This document shows positions 52,303-61,617 of a stretch of 64,000 nucleotides of DNA, one piece after another. The notes beneath the pieces are model-generated. The model was not told where the DNA came from. It saw only the letters and a program-made list of their open reading frames with translations, and searched no databases. Position 1 is the stretch's first letter, and each line of letters opens with the position of its first letter. Both the position numbers and the translations under genes were made by a program. Source of the DNA: Sporosarcina sp. ACRSM (lineage in GTDB: Bacteria; Bacillota; Bacilli; Bacillales_A; Planococcaceae); assembly GCF_022346545.1 (NCBI RefSeq), contig NZ_JAKRNU010000001.1:1-64000 (forward strand), read 5' to 3'.

Positions 52303-52764
52303 CTATAACACACGAACTGATTGGTTGACCTCATCATACTCCATAATTTCTACATCCTTTGGAATGAGATGCCCGTATGTACGGATATAATATTCGCCTA
52401 ATGTTTCATTACGTTTCACACTAAAATCTCTTAATACAAATAAGATTTTCCGGTACCCCTCTGGTGCTAAATGAAAATAATTCATCGTCTCGTTCCATAC
52501 AGTAAGTTTCGCACTCGGTACGTTATCACTTGGACGTGTCCAACGATGTGATTTACATTCAATAATGATTTTCTCTTCTGCATTCAAAGGCGTACCGAGA
52601 TCAAATCGATGATTCTTCTTTCGCTCATGTCCTACCGACAAACCAACATCCTTTATAATGTCATAGCCTAAATCTATAAAATGAGCATAGGCAATGACCT
52701 CAAAATCTCTGCCAATATGTGCATTACTAATGGACCCGATTCTTTGAAAATTCGTCATACGCAT
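52303..52764 (-). CDS. Small PD-(D/E)XK protein inserted in type I R-M operon
   Basis: A 153-aa protein with a recognisable PD-(D/E)XK core: HRFDLGTPLNAEEKIIIECK, giving Asp then Glu-x-Lys at about residues 55-71, followed by SHRWTRPSDNVPSAKLTVWN and a conserved NYFHLAPEGYRKILFVLRDF. The nearby His-Arg-Trp-Thr pattern is unusual. No helicase or DNA-recognition domain is present. It lies 26 bases from hsdR and 14 bases from hsdS, in the same direction, so it is cotranscribed with them. It may be an accessory nuclease or a regulator of restriction. I do not know a named family for it. Confidence 0.75.
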   Translation of the reverse strand: MRMTNFQRIGSISNAHIGRDFEVIAYAHFIDLGYDIIKDVGLSVGHERKKNHRFDLGTPLNAEEKIIIECKSHRWTRPSDNVPSAKLTVWNETMNYFHLAPEGYRKILFVLRDFSVKRNETLGEYYIRTYGHLIPKDVEIMEYDEVNQSVRVL

Positions 52765-52778
52765 CCCCTTGCATACAG

Positions 52779-54032
52779 CTAGATTTTTAAACGAATTTGG
52801 CCTGTCAGAAGCTGTTGCATTAAACCTTTTTTTAGTTCTTCGTATTTTTCCTTTTCTTGTTCGTAGGTGTCGATTTGGTCGTCTACTGTTGAAAGGGTTT
52901 GAGCAATTTTTTCTTGTTCTTGTATAGATGGAAGGGTAATTTTAAATTTCTTGAAAAATGGTAAACCAATTGTTTTAATAGTACTTCCAATAGCAATTCT
53001 TTGAAATAGCTTTTTCTTGGAAAGTAAATAGTAATATAAAAATATGGGGTTTAATTTCTCCCCACAAATATAGTTTATAAAATGCTGGCTAGTTGCCATT
53101 TCATGTCTCATAATACCGATTTTACCCACCGTAGCATCCCTTAATATTATTACAGTATTAATCGGAAGCAATACTGCTGAAGAATTGTTAATTCCTTCAA
53201 TTGTAGTATAATCAGTAGTTTCCTCCACATATCGATTATCTAACCTATATGTGTCTTTCAAAGAAATCCAAGGAATATTTCCATTCCAATAAGAATTAAC
53301 TTTTTTATCAGGCGTATGACCAGATTTCCTTTCGGCGACCGTATCTAACAGTATATATTCCCATTGCTCCGGTATCTCCCCAAGTTCTGTCTGCTTAAAC
53401 TCCGTATGCCCAATCCCTTTTGTTAGCAATTTCTGCATTAAACCTTTTTTCAATTCCTTTGTTATCACAATCAACTGCTCGGTTTCATCAATTTGATTGT
53501 CTACTGTTGAAAGGATTGAGGCGATTTTTTGTTGTTCTTGTATTGAAGGTAAAACAAATTTAAAAGAATCTATTTCTTGCTTATTAACTTTTGGAATACC
53601 TGTTCTTGCAGAGTTTGCAGTCATAGCTTTTGTGAATCTTTTATCTAATATCGAATATAGTAGATATTCTGGTGTTAATATCTCATTATTTACATCTATA
53701 GGATACATATCTGCACTACATAACCCTTTAAATCTCGGATAGGTTGCTTTTGCAAAATGAGGATTTATTTTTCCATATAACACATGGTTTTCATTGAACA
53801 AAAATTTTCCGCTAATTAAATTTTCATCTTTAACAAGACTATATTCTAATAATTTTCCGCTCTCTTTTTCAATATTTGCATTTCCTATATGGGGATACTC
53901 TCTATAGATTTCATTATTCGGGTCTACTAAACCTGATACAATCGAGCAACACTCTTTAAATTGAACTATTTCCCACTCACTCGGTATCTCCCCAAGCTCC
54001 GTCATCTTATATCCTTCACGCACTTCGCTCAT
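52779..54032 (-). CDS. hsdS: Type I restriction-modification specificity subunit (HsdS)
   Basis: A 417-aa protein with two target-recognition domains in tandem. Each starts with a TELGEIPxEWE segment (residues about 10-20 and 215-225), and each ends with a conserved helical region (LPSIQEQQKIASILSTVDNQ and LPSIQEQEKIAQTLSTVDDQ, each followed by LKKGLMQ). The two variable regions between them set the bipartite DNA target, which cannot be predicted by eye. The start overlaps the stop of hsdM (TAATG). The protein is full length for the family. Confidence 0.93.
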   Translation of the reverse strand: MSEVREGYKMTELGEIPSEWEIVQFKECCSIVSGLVDPNNEIYREYPHIGNANIEKESGKLLEYSLVKDENLISGKFLFNENHVLYGKINPHFAKATYPRFKGLCSADMYPIDVNNEILTPEYLLYSILDKRFTKAMTANSARTGIPKVNKQEIDSFKFVLPSIQEQQKIASILSTVDNQIDETEQLIVITKELKKGLMQKLLTKGIGHTEFKQTELGEIPEQWEYILLDTVAERKSGHTPDKKVNSYWNGNIPWISLKDTYRLDNRYVEETTDYTTIEGINNSSAVLLPINTVIILRDATVGKIGIMRHEMATSQHFINYICGEKLNPIFLYYYLLSKKKLFQRIAIGSTIKTIGLPFFKKFKITLPSIQEQEKIAQTLSTVDDQIDTYEQEKEKYEELKKGLMQQLLTGQIRLKI

Positions 54033-55531
54033 TAAATTTCACCTACCCCAAGTTCACGTAAGTACTCATTTAACTTCGCTTTTGTGTCGTTACGTTTCAC
54101 TTCGATTTCTTGAATGTCTTGTAGAACAGCCGCAATATCCACTTGCTCTTCTTCCTCTGATTTATCGATGTAGCGTGTAATGTTTAAGTTGTAGTCATTG
54201 TTTTTGATTTCCTCTAGTGACACAACACGTGCATATTTTTCAACGTCTTCATATGCATCAAACGTAGCGACGATTTTTGCAATATCTTCATCACGTAATG
54301 TGTTTTGATTTTTACCTTCTTGGTACTCGTCCTCTGCTGCAATAAATAGGACGTTACCTTTACGTTTCTCATCTTTTTCACGATTAAAAATAAGTACACA
54401 CGCTGGTATACCTGTACCATAGAATAAATTCGATGGTAAGCCAATTACCGCTTCTAATAAGTCCGTATCTGACTGTAATAAACCTTCACGAATCTTTCCT
54501 TCCGCACCGCCACGGAACAGTACACCATGCGGCATTACAACACCCGCCATACCATTTGCTTTTAGTGAAGCAATCATATGCTGGATAAATGCATAGTCAC
54601 CCGTATTTTTAGGTGGTATGCCGTATTGGAAGCGACCATATACGTCATGCTCTGCTTCTTCACGTCCCCATTCTTTAAGAGAGAAGGGTGGATTCGCAAT
54701 TACCCGGTCAAACAGCATGATTTCCCCGTCTTCTACTAGCTTCGGTGTACGGATTGTATCGCCTTTTTCAATGCGATGGTCTGGTAGATCATGTAGTAAT
54801 AAGTTCATCTTCGCAATTGACCATGTACCTAAGTTTTTCTCTTGTCCGAACAGCGACAAAGATTGTGGATTACCACCAGTTGATTTCACATAGTCTACTG
54901 ATTGAATCAGCATACCGCCTGAACCACATGTTGGATCATACACGCGCATACTTTCTTCTGGTTTAATGAGCTTAACGATAAGCTCTACTACTTTTGAAGG
55001 CGTATAGAACTCTCCGCCTTTTTTCCCCGCATCGTCAGCAAACATTTTAATCAAATACTCGTATGCACGCCCTAACATATCTGGTTCAGGTAAACTTGCA
55101 TTACGTAAGTCTAGTAATTCAAAGTGTTGCAATAAGCGTTGTAGGACACCATCTGTTAACACTTCTTTACGGTTGAAATCGATTGGTGTTAAAACCCCTT
55201 CAAGTGTTACGTTTTCGTTTTCAAGTGCCTCAAACGCTACGTTAATCGCAGAACCGATATTTTCCGCCTTTGTACGAATCATTGACCAACGTGCTGCTTC
55301 TGGCACATAGAACTGGTACTGATCTTGGTCATCCACCAATAATGCACCAATCTCCTCACCATGCTCTGCAATAATCGCCTCACGATGCTCCTCAAATACA
55401 TCATTTAAACGTTTTAAAAACAGTAATCCGAATATGTAATTTTTAAAGTCGCCCGAATCGACCGAACCACGTAAAATATCGGCAGACTTCCAGAGATGCG
55501 ATTCTAATTCTTGTAATGTTAGTTGATTCAT
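54032..55531 (-). CDS. hsdM: Type I DNA N6-adenine methyltransferase subunit (HsdM)
   Basis: A 499-aa methyltransferase. The N-terminal HsdM domain begins MNQLTLQELESHLWKSADIL. The cofactor motif is MRVYDPTCGSGGMLIQSVDY at about 190-210, and the catalytic NPPF motif is FDRVIANPPFSLKEWGREEA at about 275. The following QHMIASLKANGMAGVVMPHG and FYGTGIPACVLIFNREKDEK are also typical. It methylates adenine in the HsdS-defined site, protecting host DNA. It is the first gene of the operon, and the 750-base region upstream (55532-56281) must contain its promoter. Confidence 0.95.
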   Translation of the reverse strand: MNQLTLQELESHLWKSADILRGSVDSGDFKNYIFGLLFLKRLNDVFEEHREAIIAEHGEEIGALLVDDQDQYQFYVPEAARWSMIRTKAENIGSAINVAFEALENENVTLEGVLTPIDFNRKEVLTDGVLQRLLQHFELLDLRNASLPEPDMLGRAYEYLIKMFADDAGKKGGEFYTPSKVVELIVKLIKPEESMRVYDPTCGSGGMLIQSVDYVKSTGGNPQSLSLFGQEKNLGTWSIAKMNLLLHDLPDHRIEKGDTIRTPKLVEDGEIMLFDRVIANPPFSLKEWGREEAEHDVYGRFQYGIPPKNTGDYAFIQHMIASLKANGMAGVVMPHGVLFRGGAEGKIREGLLQSDTDLLEAVIGLPSNLFYGTGIPACVLIFNREKDEKRKGNVLFIAAEDEYQEGKNQNTLRDEDIAKIVATFDAYEDVEKYARVVSLEEIKNNDYNLNITRYIDKSEEEEQVDIAAVLQDIQEIEVKRNDTKAKLNEYLRELGVGEI

Positions 55532-55885
55532 TGTTGTGCCTCCATAAAAATTATTAATCCCTAACCTAACAGTACCATAAATCCCTAATAAGTCTTAAGG
55601 AAATAACATGATAAATATTTCCTATATTATGGTTTCACTCCATTTCCGTAAAAATCCACTCATACACTTCATTATCAGTTGCAGTTAATCAATCATTAAT
55701 TACTCCACATGCTATAGACTATTCAAATCAAACTCAAACACGCAAGTACTAACTTACTCTAATCTTTTCAAAAAATATTTTTAAGATATCCATACTAGCA
55801 CCACTACGATAAGATTTAATATTACTACTGGTAACCATTTAGTCAGTAGATTTTTTTCAATTATGTGCGCAACAAGTACCCTCAC

Positions 55886-56092
55886 TAAAAAAGTAGACTG
55901 AAAACACCAATACAATTACAAACTACACCGAGTAATGCGCATTCTTTTCCATTCTGTTTAAACATTTTATTTCTCTAAAACTGATCAATCCAAGGAGTAG
56001 TCCCATTATACTAAGAATTGTTCCAGATTTTACAAATATTATTCCTAAAATTGATAGTATTCCAATCACTAAGGAGCCAATGGCTTACCATT
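55886..56092 (-). pseudogene. Small DUF4190-like membrane protein, frameshifted
   Basis: Minus-strand frame IGSLVIGILSILGIIFVKSG and SIMGLLLGLISFREIK, followed in another frame by MFKQNGKECALLGVVCNCIG and a stop at 55886. The layout, two short hydrophobic segments separated by a basic patch, resembles DUF4190 proteins. The frame change shows decay. The remainder of 55532-56281 is AT-rich and shows nothing else I can support. Confidence 0.45.
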
Positions 56093-56281
56093 CACATTTT
56101 TATTTTCTCGAATATCCTGAGTGTTCAATAACGTTCCGCCCTTCCATTCAACTTAGCCAAATGTCATTTTATTTTTTAATCATTTCGTATGAGATTAATG
56201 GTCAATAGTTCACTACTATTAGATGTGCGAACTGTCCATATGCAAATTGAATATGAAAAACGGTACCACATACCCTTTAAC

Positions 56282-56749
56282 CTATCCCCTCACCAATACC
56301 CGTTCTCCCGCCCATGCATGTCCTAAATAATAAGGATAGGCAACGACTTTGTTGCGATGGAAGTAAAGGATCTCCTCGGTATTCGTTTCATCGAAATGAA
56401 AAAGTTTCTTCATTAAAGAGGATGCGTTCGTCAATCGTTTTGGCGTTTCCCGGAAGAGGTCTTGGTGGAGCGCTTGTGCCTCTAAGACGTTTTCACTAAA
56501 GTAAAATGCGAAGCGATCCGGTTCCTTCGTTTCGGCGACGTATAATTTGATTTTGCCGATGCTTAACCTATTTTCTTCGGCCATTATCGAAATCGCTTCA
56601 TCGTCATAGTCGATAGTGTCGAGTCGTTTGGAATCGTCATTCAATTGTACTTTACCATTTGTAATTGCCCAAAAAATCCTGTGTGCCAAATGAATCATAT
56701 CCATCTCAATCGCTAAATCAAGCACTTCTTGTACAGTTACCATCTTCAC
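56282..56749 (-). CDS. Hypothetical phage-module protein, 155 aa
   Basis: A 155-aa, mostly alpha-helical soluble protein beginning MKMVTVQEVLDLAIEMDMIH. LYVAETKEPDRFAFYFSENV and EEILYFHRNKVVAYPYYLGH are its more distinctive segments. I do not recognise a family. It follows the DnaB-like helicase gene by 48 bases in the same direction and appears to be the third gene of a relict phage replication module. The N-terminal part (HLAHRIFWAITNGKVQLNDD) may be helical, and the C-terminal part beta-rich. There is no sign of frameshift. Confidence 0.55.
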   Translation of the reverse strand: MKMVTVQEVLDLAIEMDMIHLAHRIFWAITNGKVQLNDDSKRLDTIDYDDEAISIMAEENRLSIGKIKLYVAETKEPDRFAFYFSENVLEAQALHQDLFRETPKRLTNASSLMKKLFHFDETNTEEILYFHRNKVVAYPYYLGHAWAGERVLVRG

Positions 56750-56797
56750 TCCACCCTCTTCCTTTATCGTCTTGACGCCGAACGCCCTGTGCTTTTG

Positions 56798-58057
56798 TTA
56801 ATCCCATTTAATATTGTGTAGAATGCCTGTTTCTTTCACATAACGGACAGTTGCTGTTCCTGTGGGTCCGTTACGATGTTTTGCGATATTGATTTCTAAC
56901 AGGCCGGGCCTGTCCGTTTCTTTGTTGTAATAATCGTCACGATATAAAAAACCGATCACATCCGCATCTTGTTCGATATTGCCCGAGTCGCGTAAATCGC
57001 TCATGATGGGGCGTTTGTTGTCCCGGGCTTCGACGCCGCGATTCAGTTGGGACAGGCAAATGACAGGACAGTTAAATTCTTTTGCCATTTGCTTTAGTTC
57101 GTTGCTAATTTGTCCGATCGTTTCCGTACGATTATGGCTCTTGGATTCACTACGGATAATTTGCAAATAATCGATGAAAACAATCGGTTTGAGTTTCGGC
57201 TCCGTATGCATTATTTTTCTCGTTACGGCACGCATTTGAGATACGGTCAGTCCGGCGCTGTCATCAATATGAATATTCGCTTCGTTCAATCTCGCGAGTG
57301 TCGGGAGCCAATTCGCTTTTTGTTTGTCCGTGAAATACGTGTAAGGATTCCGCATACGCAGTCGGTTATAGCCGCCCATGATGGCGATGAAACGGTCAAT
57401 CATCGACGTTCTGCTCATCTCCAGCGAAAAAATGATCGGCTTATATCCTGCTAATCCGGCATGTAGTGCAAAATGGTTCAATGTATCGGTCTTCCCCATC
57501 GACGGTCTTGCTGCGATGACGATCAGTTCGGCTGGTTGGAAGCCGTCAAGCAATTTGTCGACGTCGTTCAATCCTGTCGGAACACCAGGTACATGTAGCA
57601 TTTCTTCATAAGGCCTTTCGCCCATCCGTACCAAATCCATTTTAATGCTCGTTTCACTTCCTGCATGGCCTTCATTTTCCAACTTCTCGAACGCTTGTTG
57701 GATTGTACCGATTTCCCAATCCCCCTGTTGTGCCTGAATCAGAATTTTATTCTTCTCACGGTTTTTCCATGCTTCTCGCATCATGTCCACATACTGATCA
57801 AACTTTGTCGGACTTGCAAAATTCACGAGACTTGCCAAGTAATTCGCGCCGCCGAGTGCTTCGGGCGCCATCATCGTCAGAAGTGTCACATAGTCAACGG
57901 GACGTTTTTTTGCCAGTAATGCTTGCATGCAATCAAAAATATTTTTGTGGATTTGACTGTTGAAAAAGTCTTGTTTCACTCCGCCATCGACGATTAAATA
58001 CGGTTCCGAGAGCATTGACCCTAACACGCTTTTTTCAATCTGCTCATGACGTTCCAT
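56798..58057 (-). CDS. Phage-type replicative DNA helicase (DnaB-like)
   Basis: A 419-aa RecA-fold helicase. The N-terminal domain begins ERHEQIEKSVLGSMLSEPYL, typical of DnaB. The ATPase core has Walker A LIVIAARPSMGKTDTLNHFA at about 180-200, Walker B KPIVFIDYLQIIRSESKSHN at about 290, and CLSQLNRGVEARDNKRPIMS with DLRDSGNIEQDADVIGFLYR. It is slightly shorter than chromosomal DnaB (about 450 aa) and pairs with a phage-type replication initiator three bases upstream. It is therefore probably part of a prophage or integrative element replication module. No structural or integrase genes are nearby, so the element is a remnant. Confidence 0.88.
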   Translation of the reverse strand: MERHEQIEKSVLGSMLSEPYLIVDGGVKQDFFNSQIHKNIFDCMQALLAKKRPVDYVTLLTMMAPEALGGANYLASLVNFASPTKFDQYVDMMREAWKNREKNKILIQAQQGDWEIGTIQQAFEKLENEGHAGSETSIKMDLVRMGERPYEEMLHVPGVPTGLNDVDKLLDGFQPAELIVIAARPSMGKTDTLNHFALHAGLAGYKPIIFSLEMSRTSMIDRFIAIMGGYNRLRMRNPYTYFTDKQKANWLPTLARLNEANIHIDDSAGLTVSQMRAVTRKIMHTEPKLKPIVFIDYLQIIRSESKSHNRTETIGQISNELKQMAKEFNCPVICLSQLNRGVEARDNKRPIMSDLRDSGNIEQDADVIGFLYRDDYYNKETDRPGLLEINIAKHRNGPTGTATVRYVKETGILHNIKWD

Positions 58058-58060
58058 CCC

Positions 58061-58837
58061 TTAGGCCTCCCCTTCGCTAAAGTCCAATTCGAGTGGTTTT
58101 GGTGGAACGCTTTCTGGCGAGACGGTCCTCCTCGACTCTTCCAAATAGTTTTCAAAGTTCGTTGCATTGAACAACGTAGATGGACGTAAATACTTCTGCC
58201 AATGTGGATGATCTCGCCATTCTTTTGCTTTCGTATCAATGACCCTCTTGAAATCGGCCATTGTATACCCTTCACGGAATCGTGCATGCACTAAACGTGC
58301 AGTTGCCTTCGAAGACGGCTGGAATTGTTTGTCTGCTTTGTCATTCAAGTATTCAATCACAGACACAACGTCGAGATTGTTCTCGACAGGTTCTTTTTTA
58401 ATTCTTTTATTCTTTTTAGTTATTGCTAGGGGCATGTTGCCTTCTAGAGAGGGGGCGTTTTGCACTTCCTCTCGAGCTGATGATGCTGTTGTCGATGTCG
58501 CATCTTGCCCCGACTGCGATTGCAGCATTTTATAATCAATACGATACCACTTTGTTTTATCCATTTTCGTCCGATTATACGAAGCGGTGGAAATAATATA
58601 GCCGCTATTTTCCAGTCGACGAATCGCCCTTTTGATCGTATCGACAGACCAAAACGGAAATTCTTCGTTTTTCCACTCGTCATATGTTTTGTAAACCCAC
58701 TTATGCCCATCCCGAACATGCGTCGAGATGAGCGATCTGAAGTGTAATTGCTGCAGTAAAATCGCCTCATTCAATCCCACTTGCACAGCAAGTGATGGAA
58801 TCACTTGAAGCGGTGACTCTTTGATTAATAAATGCAT
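58061..58837 (-). CDS. Phage replication initiator (winged helix, phage C-terminal domain)
   Basis: A 258-aa protein. Its N-terminal half is a winged-helix DNA-binding domain (LQVIPSLAVQVGLNEAILLQ; FWSVDTIKRAIRRLENSGYI), as in phage replisome organisers. The C-terminal domain, ADFKRVIDTKAKEWRDHPHW followed by KYLRPSTLFNATNFENYLEE, is the conserved phage domain found in DnaD-like initiators. The stop is three bases before the start of the DnaB-like gene, so the two are cotranscribed and probably cooperate: the initiator loads the helicase at the element's origin. An origin was not identified. Confidence 0.82.
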   Translation of the reverse strand: MHLLIKESPLQVIPSLAVQVGLNEAILLQQLHFRSLISTHVRDGHKWVYKTYDEWKNEEFPFWSVDTIKRAIRRLENSGYIISTASYNRTKMDKTKWYRIDYKMLQSQSGQDATSTTASSAREEVQNAPSLEGNMPLAITKKNKRIKKEPVENNLDVVSVIEYLNDKADKQFQPSSKATARLVHARFREGYTMADFKRVIDTKAKEWRDHPHWQKYLRPSTLFNATNFENYLEESRRTVSPESVPPKPLELDFSEGEA

Positions 58838-58999
58838 GAAAAATCCCCCTCGTAGTGTCTTTTGAAATTGAGTACGACGTCTTGTGCTTAGACGAACGAT
58901 GCTTTCACCCTTTATATAGACAATTCAATCGCAAAAGTGGACAACTTGAGGACAACTATTTTTTTCACGTTGGGAATGTAGAAGAATAAAAGCAAAATC

Positions 59000-59055
59000 C
59001 GACAAAAAATAAAGAGGCCTGCCAACCTACAGATAGAAACTGTATGGCCGACAGG
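59000..59055 (-). terminator. Imperfect hairpin with T-rich tail (minus direction)
   Basis: GCCTGTCGGCC...GGTTGGCAGGC with an inner ACAG/CTGT stem, followed on the minus strand by a T-rich stretch. It may end the ltaS transcript. The 58838-59244 gap contains this and the palindrome at 59189; nothing else is seen. Confidence 0.45.
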
Positions 59056-59188
59056 CACTCGAAAGGTTATGGAATTTCTCACTGAAAATCAGGCGGAGAG
59101 TAATTTTAATATAAAAGGCAGAAAGAGATTGACCGAAGAAGTTTTCCTGAAATCAGCGAGAAGCTTGAATGGGGAGTTATAAAACAAT

Positions 59189-59229
59189 ACCAGGTTCCAA
59201 CACAATTCAAAATCATGTTAGAACCTGGT
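59189..59229. repeat. ACCAGGTTC palindromic repeat, copy 2
   Basis: ACCAGGTTCCAACA...TGTTAGAACCTGGT, about 15 bases after the ltaS stop. The same palindrome type occurs at 20361-20407 and 29769-29796. Confidence 0.6.
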
Positions 59230-59244
59230 GCCTAAATTTACATA

Positions 59245-61197
59245 TTAGTTAGATTCTGCATTCGCATCTTTGTTGTAATTGATCTGAGAAGGATCAACTG
59301 GAGTATATCCTTTTGGCGTATAGAATCTCAATAAGTCACCATTCACGACTTTATCGGAAAGCTCCAATTTATAATCTACTTCTTTTTTAATCGAATTTGC
59401 CAACTCTAATTGGCTATCATCTAGTGGTAAGCCTGTTTCATTGTCATAAAATTTTCCATTAATTGAATAAATCGCAGGGCTCACAAAACCGCCATTTCTA
59501 AATGGAACAATTTCATTATGCTCTTCTGATAATAAATCTGAACCAAATTGAATAAAGTTTTTCGTATCAATTCCTAGTAAATGTAATAACGTTGGAAGAA
59601 GGTCTGTTTGGCCACCATAAGTATGGTTGGTTCCACCTTGCATTCCAGGAACATGTATGAATAATGGTACGCGTTGTAAATTAGCACTTTCATAAGGTGT
59701 AATTTCTTCTCCCATGACTTGTCCCATCGCTTTTTTATGATTTTCTGAAATACCATAATGGTCGCCATAAAGAACAATCATCGAATTATCATATAAGCCT
59801 AATTCTTTTAATTGATTGAAGACTTGTTTGATCGCTTCATCTGTATAACGCGCTGTTTGGAAATAAGCGTCAACACTTACATCTCCAGTATCGGCTTTAT
59901 CTATTGTTACTAAGTCTTGATTTATTTTATATGGGTAGTGGTTTCCTACCGTAATCAATTTCGTATAAAAAGGTTGTGGTAACGAACTTAAAAGGCTCTC
60001 AGATTGTTCATAAAATGGTTTATCTAACAAACCATATTCAGCCATATCTTTTGGTGAACTCGTGTCATAATAACTAGCATCAAAAAAGTTATCGAAACCA
60101 AATGATTTATAAATTACATTTCGATTCCAGAAGCTCCCGTTATTACCGTGGAACACAGCTGATGTATAGCCATAATCTTTTAAAATACTCGGAGCTGCTT
60201 GGTACGTGTTTTGTGCTTTTGTAATAAAAGCAGACCCTTGTGGTAACCCAAAAATAGAATTTTCCAGCATAAATTCTGCATCGGAAGTTTTACCTTGACC
60301 TGTTTGATGGAAAAAATTATCGAAATACATTGTGTTCTCATCTTTTGTTAATGAATTTAAAAATGGTGTAACTTCTTCACCGTTTAATTTGTAGTCGATC
60401 AGAAAGTTTTGGAATGATTCTAAATGTAAATAGATGACGTTCATTCCTTTTGCTGCACCAAAATATTTTTCATTAGGGTTGGCGTAGTTAGATTTTGTAT
60501 AGTTAATCACTTCTGTAATATCATCACTGTCCGCCAAAACTCTCTGTGATGATGCTTTCATCGTTTCTACTGAGTCATAAATCGAGTAGTTATACATTCC
60601 TAGATATTTCACAATATAGTTTCTATCAAAACCCCGAGTTAATAGTTGCGGACGACTCATTTCAGCGAGTCCTAAATTTATGATAGATACTACTAATGCA
60701 AAAGCAATAATTGCTATTGCTTTTTTATATCCAAAATGGTTTGTTTCCTTTTGTATTTTTCTTGAAAATCGCAGGTAAAAAATCACAAATACATCCACAA
60801 AGAACAAGATATCAAAAGGTTTTATTAAAGAAAGAACACTTCCACCTAAATCTCCGAAGTTCTGCGTTTGGAAAATTGTGGGTAACGTAATGAAATCAGT
60901 AAAAAATCGATAATAAACCACATTGGCATATAAAAGAATAGACATAAGCGTGTAAACTACAACTAGTGATGTATATTTTTTCTTTCCTTTAAATAAAAAT
61001 GACAACCCTAGAAATAGCAATGCTGAACCTAGTGGATTTATGAGCAAAAGAAATTGTTGAAGAGGCCCTTCTACACCTAGTTCAAATTGTGATCGTTGAG
61101 TGATATATGTTTTAATCCATAACGTCAAAACAGCTAATAAATATATTCCTAAAAAGTTGTTTAAAAGATGATCTTTTTTACTTACTAAATTTCTCAT
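59245..61197 (-). CDS. ltaS: Lipoteichoic acid synthase family protein (LtaS)
   Basis: A 650-aa polytopic membrane enzyme. About five N-terminal transmembrane helices (to about residue 180) are followed by an extracellular sulfatase-fold domain. The catalytic Thr is in FHQTGQGKTSDAEFMLENSI at about 305. Metal and substrate residues follow in YLHLESFQNFLIDYKLNGEE, NNGSFWNRNVIYKSFGFDNF, TVGNHYPYKI and IVLYGDHYGISENHKKAMGQ. It polymerises glycerol phosphate from phosphatidylglycerol onto a lipid anchor, making lipoteichoic acid. Bacillales often carry several paralogues, so it may be a YfnI- or YqgS-like version. It stands alone and is not part of a visible operon. Confidence 0.9.
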   Translation of the reverse strand: MRNLVSKKDHLLNNFLGIYLLAVLTLWIKTYITQRSQFELGVEGPLQQFLLLINPLGSALLFLGLSFLFKGKKKYTSLVVVYTLMSILLYANVVYYRFFTDFITLPTIFQTQNFGDLGGSVLSLIKPFDILFFVDVFVIFYLRFSRKIQKETNHFGYKKAIAIIAFALVVSIINLGLAEMSRPQLLTRGFDRNYIVKYLGMYNYSIYDSVETMKASSQRVLADSDDITEVINYTKSNYANPNEKYFGAAKGMNVIYLHLESFQNFLIDYKLNGEEVTPFLNSLTKDENTMYFDNFFHQTGQGKTSDAEFMLENSIFGLPQGSAFITKAQNTYQAAPSILKDYGYTSAVFHGNNGSFWNRNVIYKSFGFDNFFDASYYDTSSPKDMAEYGLLDKPFYEQSESLLSSLPQPFYTKLITVGNHYPYKINQDLVTIDKADTGDVSVDAYFQTARYTDEAIKQVFNQLKELGLYDNSMIVLYGDHYGISENHKKAMGQVMGEEITPYESANLQRVPLFIHVPGMQGGTNHTYGGQTDLLPTLLHLLGIDTKNFIQFGSDLLSEEHNEIVPFRNGGFVSPAIYSINGKFYDNETGLPLDDSQLELANSIKKEVDYKLELSDKVVNGDLLRFYTPKGYTPVDPSQINYNKDANAESN

Positions 61198-61334
61198 TTT
61201 TACACCAACCTTTTACTTAATTTATATTCAAATTATTAGTATTAAATTCAAAAAAATATTACTTTACAATAACATTTTTTTGCCGCTAAGGAAGCTTACT
61301 CCACATTCATACTTCTGTCAAGTTTTTGAAACCC

Positions 61335-61530
61335 AATCAATTACGCCTCGGCGTAATTGCGTCCAGATTTTTTCGAGCTCGCTCGAAAAGCTCCTCTAAA
61401 AAATCTGTGACATCCGCCGGAGGCTTTATCTTCGTTCAGCGGGCGTTTGGACACCCGCTGAACAGGAAAACAAAACCGCATTCATCTCACCACCTAGAGA
61501 GGTGGGAGTCTTCTGCTGAATGAAGATAAA
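61335..61530 (-). mobile_element. Hairpin-rich IS200/IS605-related miniature element, copy B
   Basis: 196 bp, the inverted counterpart of copy A at 8947-9143: begins (minus strand) TTTATCTTCATTCAGC and ends GGCGTAATTGATT. It lies about 140 bases upstream of the ltaS start and so may affect ltaS expression. Differences from copy A are concentrated in hairpin loops or are pairwise compensated. Confidence 0.75.
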
Positions 61531-61617
61531 ACTACATGACACTAAAAAATGCCAAAACCCTTGCTGTATCAAGAGTTTTGATCTTCATTGAAACTCTAGG
61601 CAGGATAAGGATTTTAT

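Noticed and set aside
56282..58837. A complete prophage
   Set aside because: Only replication-type genes are present; no integrase, capsid, tail or lysis genes occur in the window.
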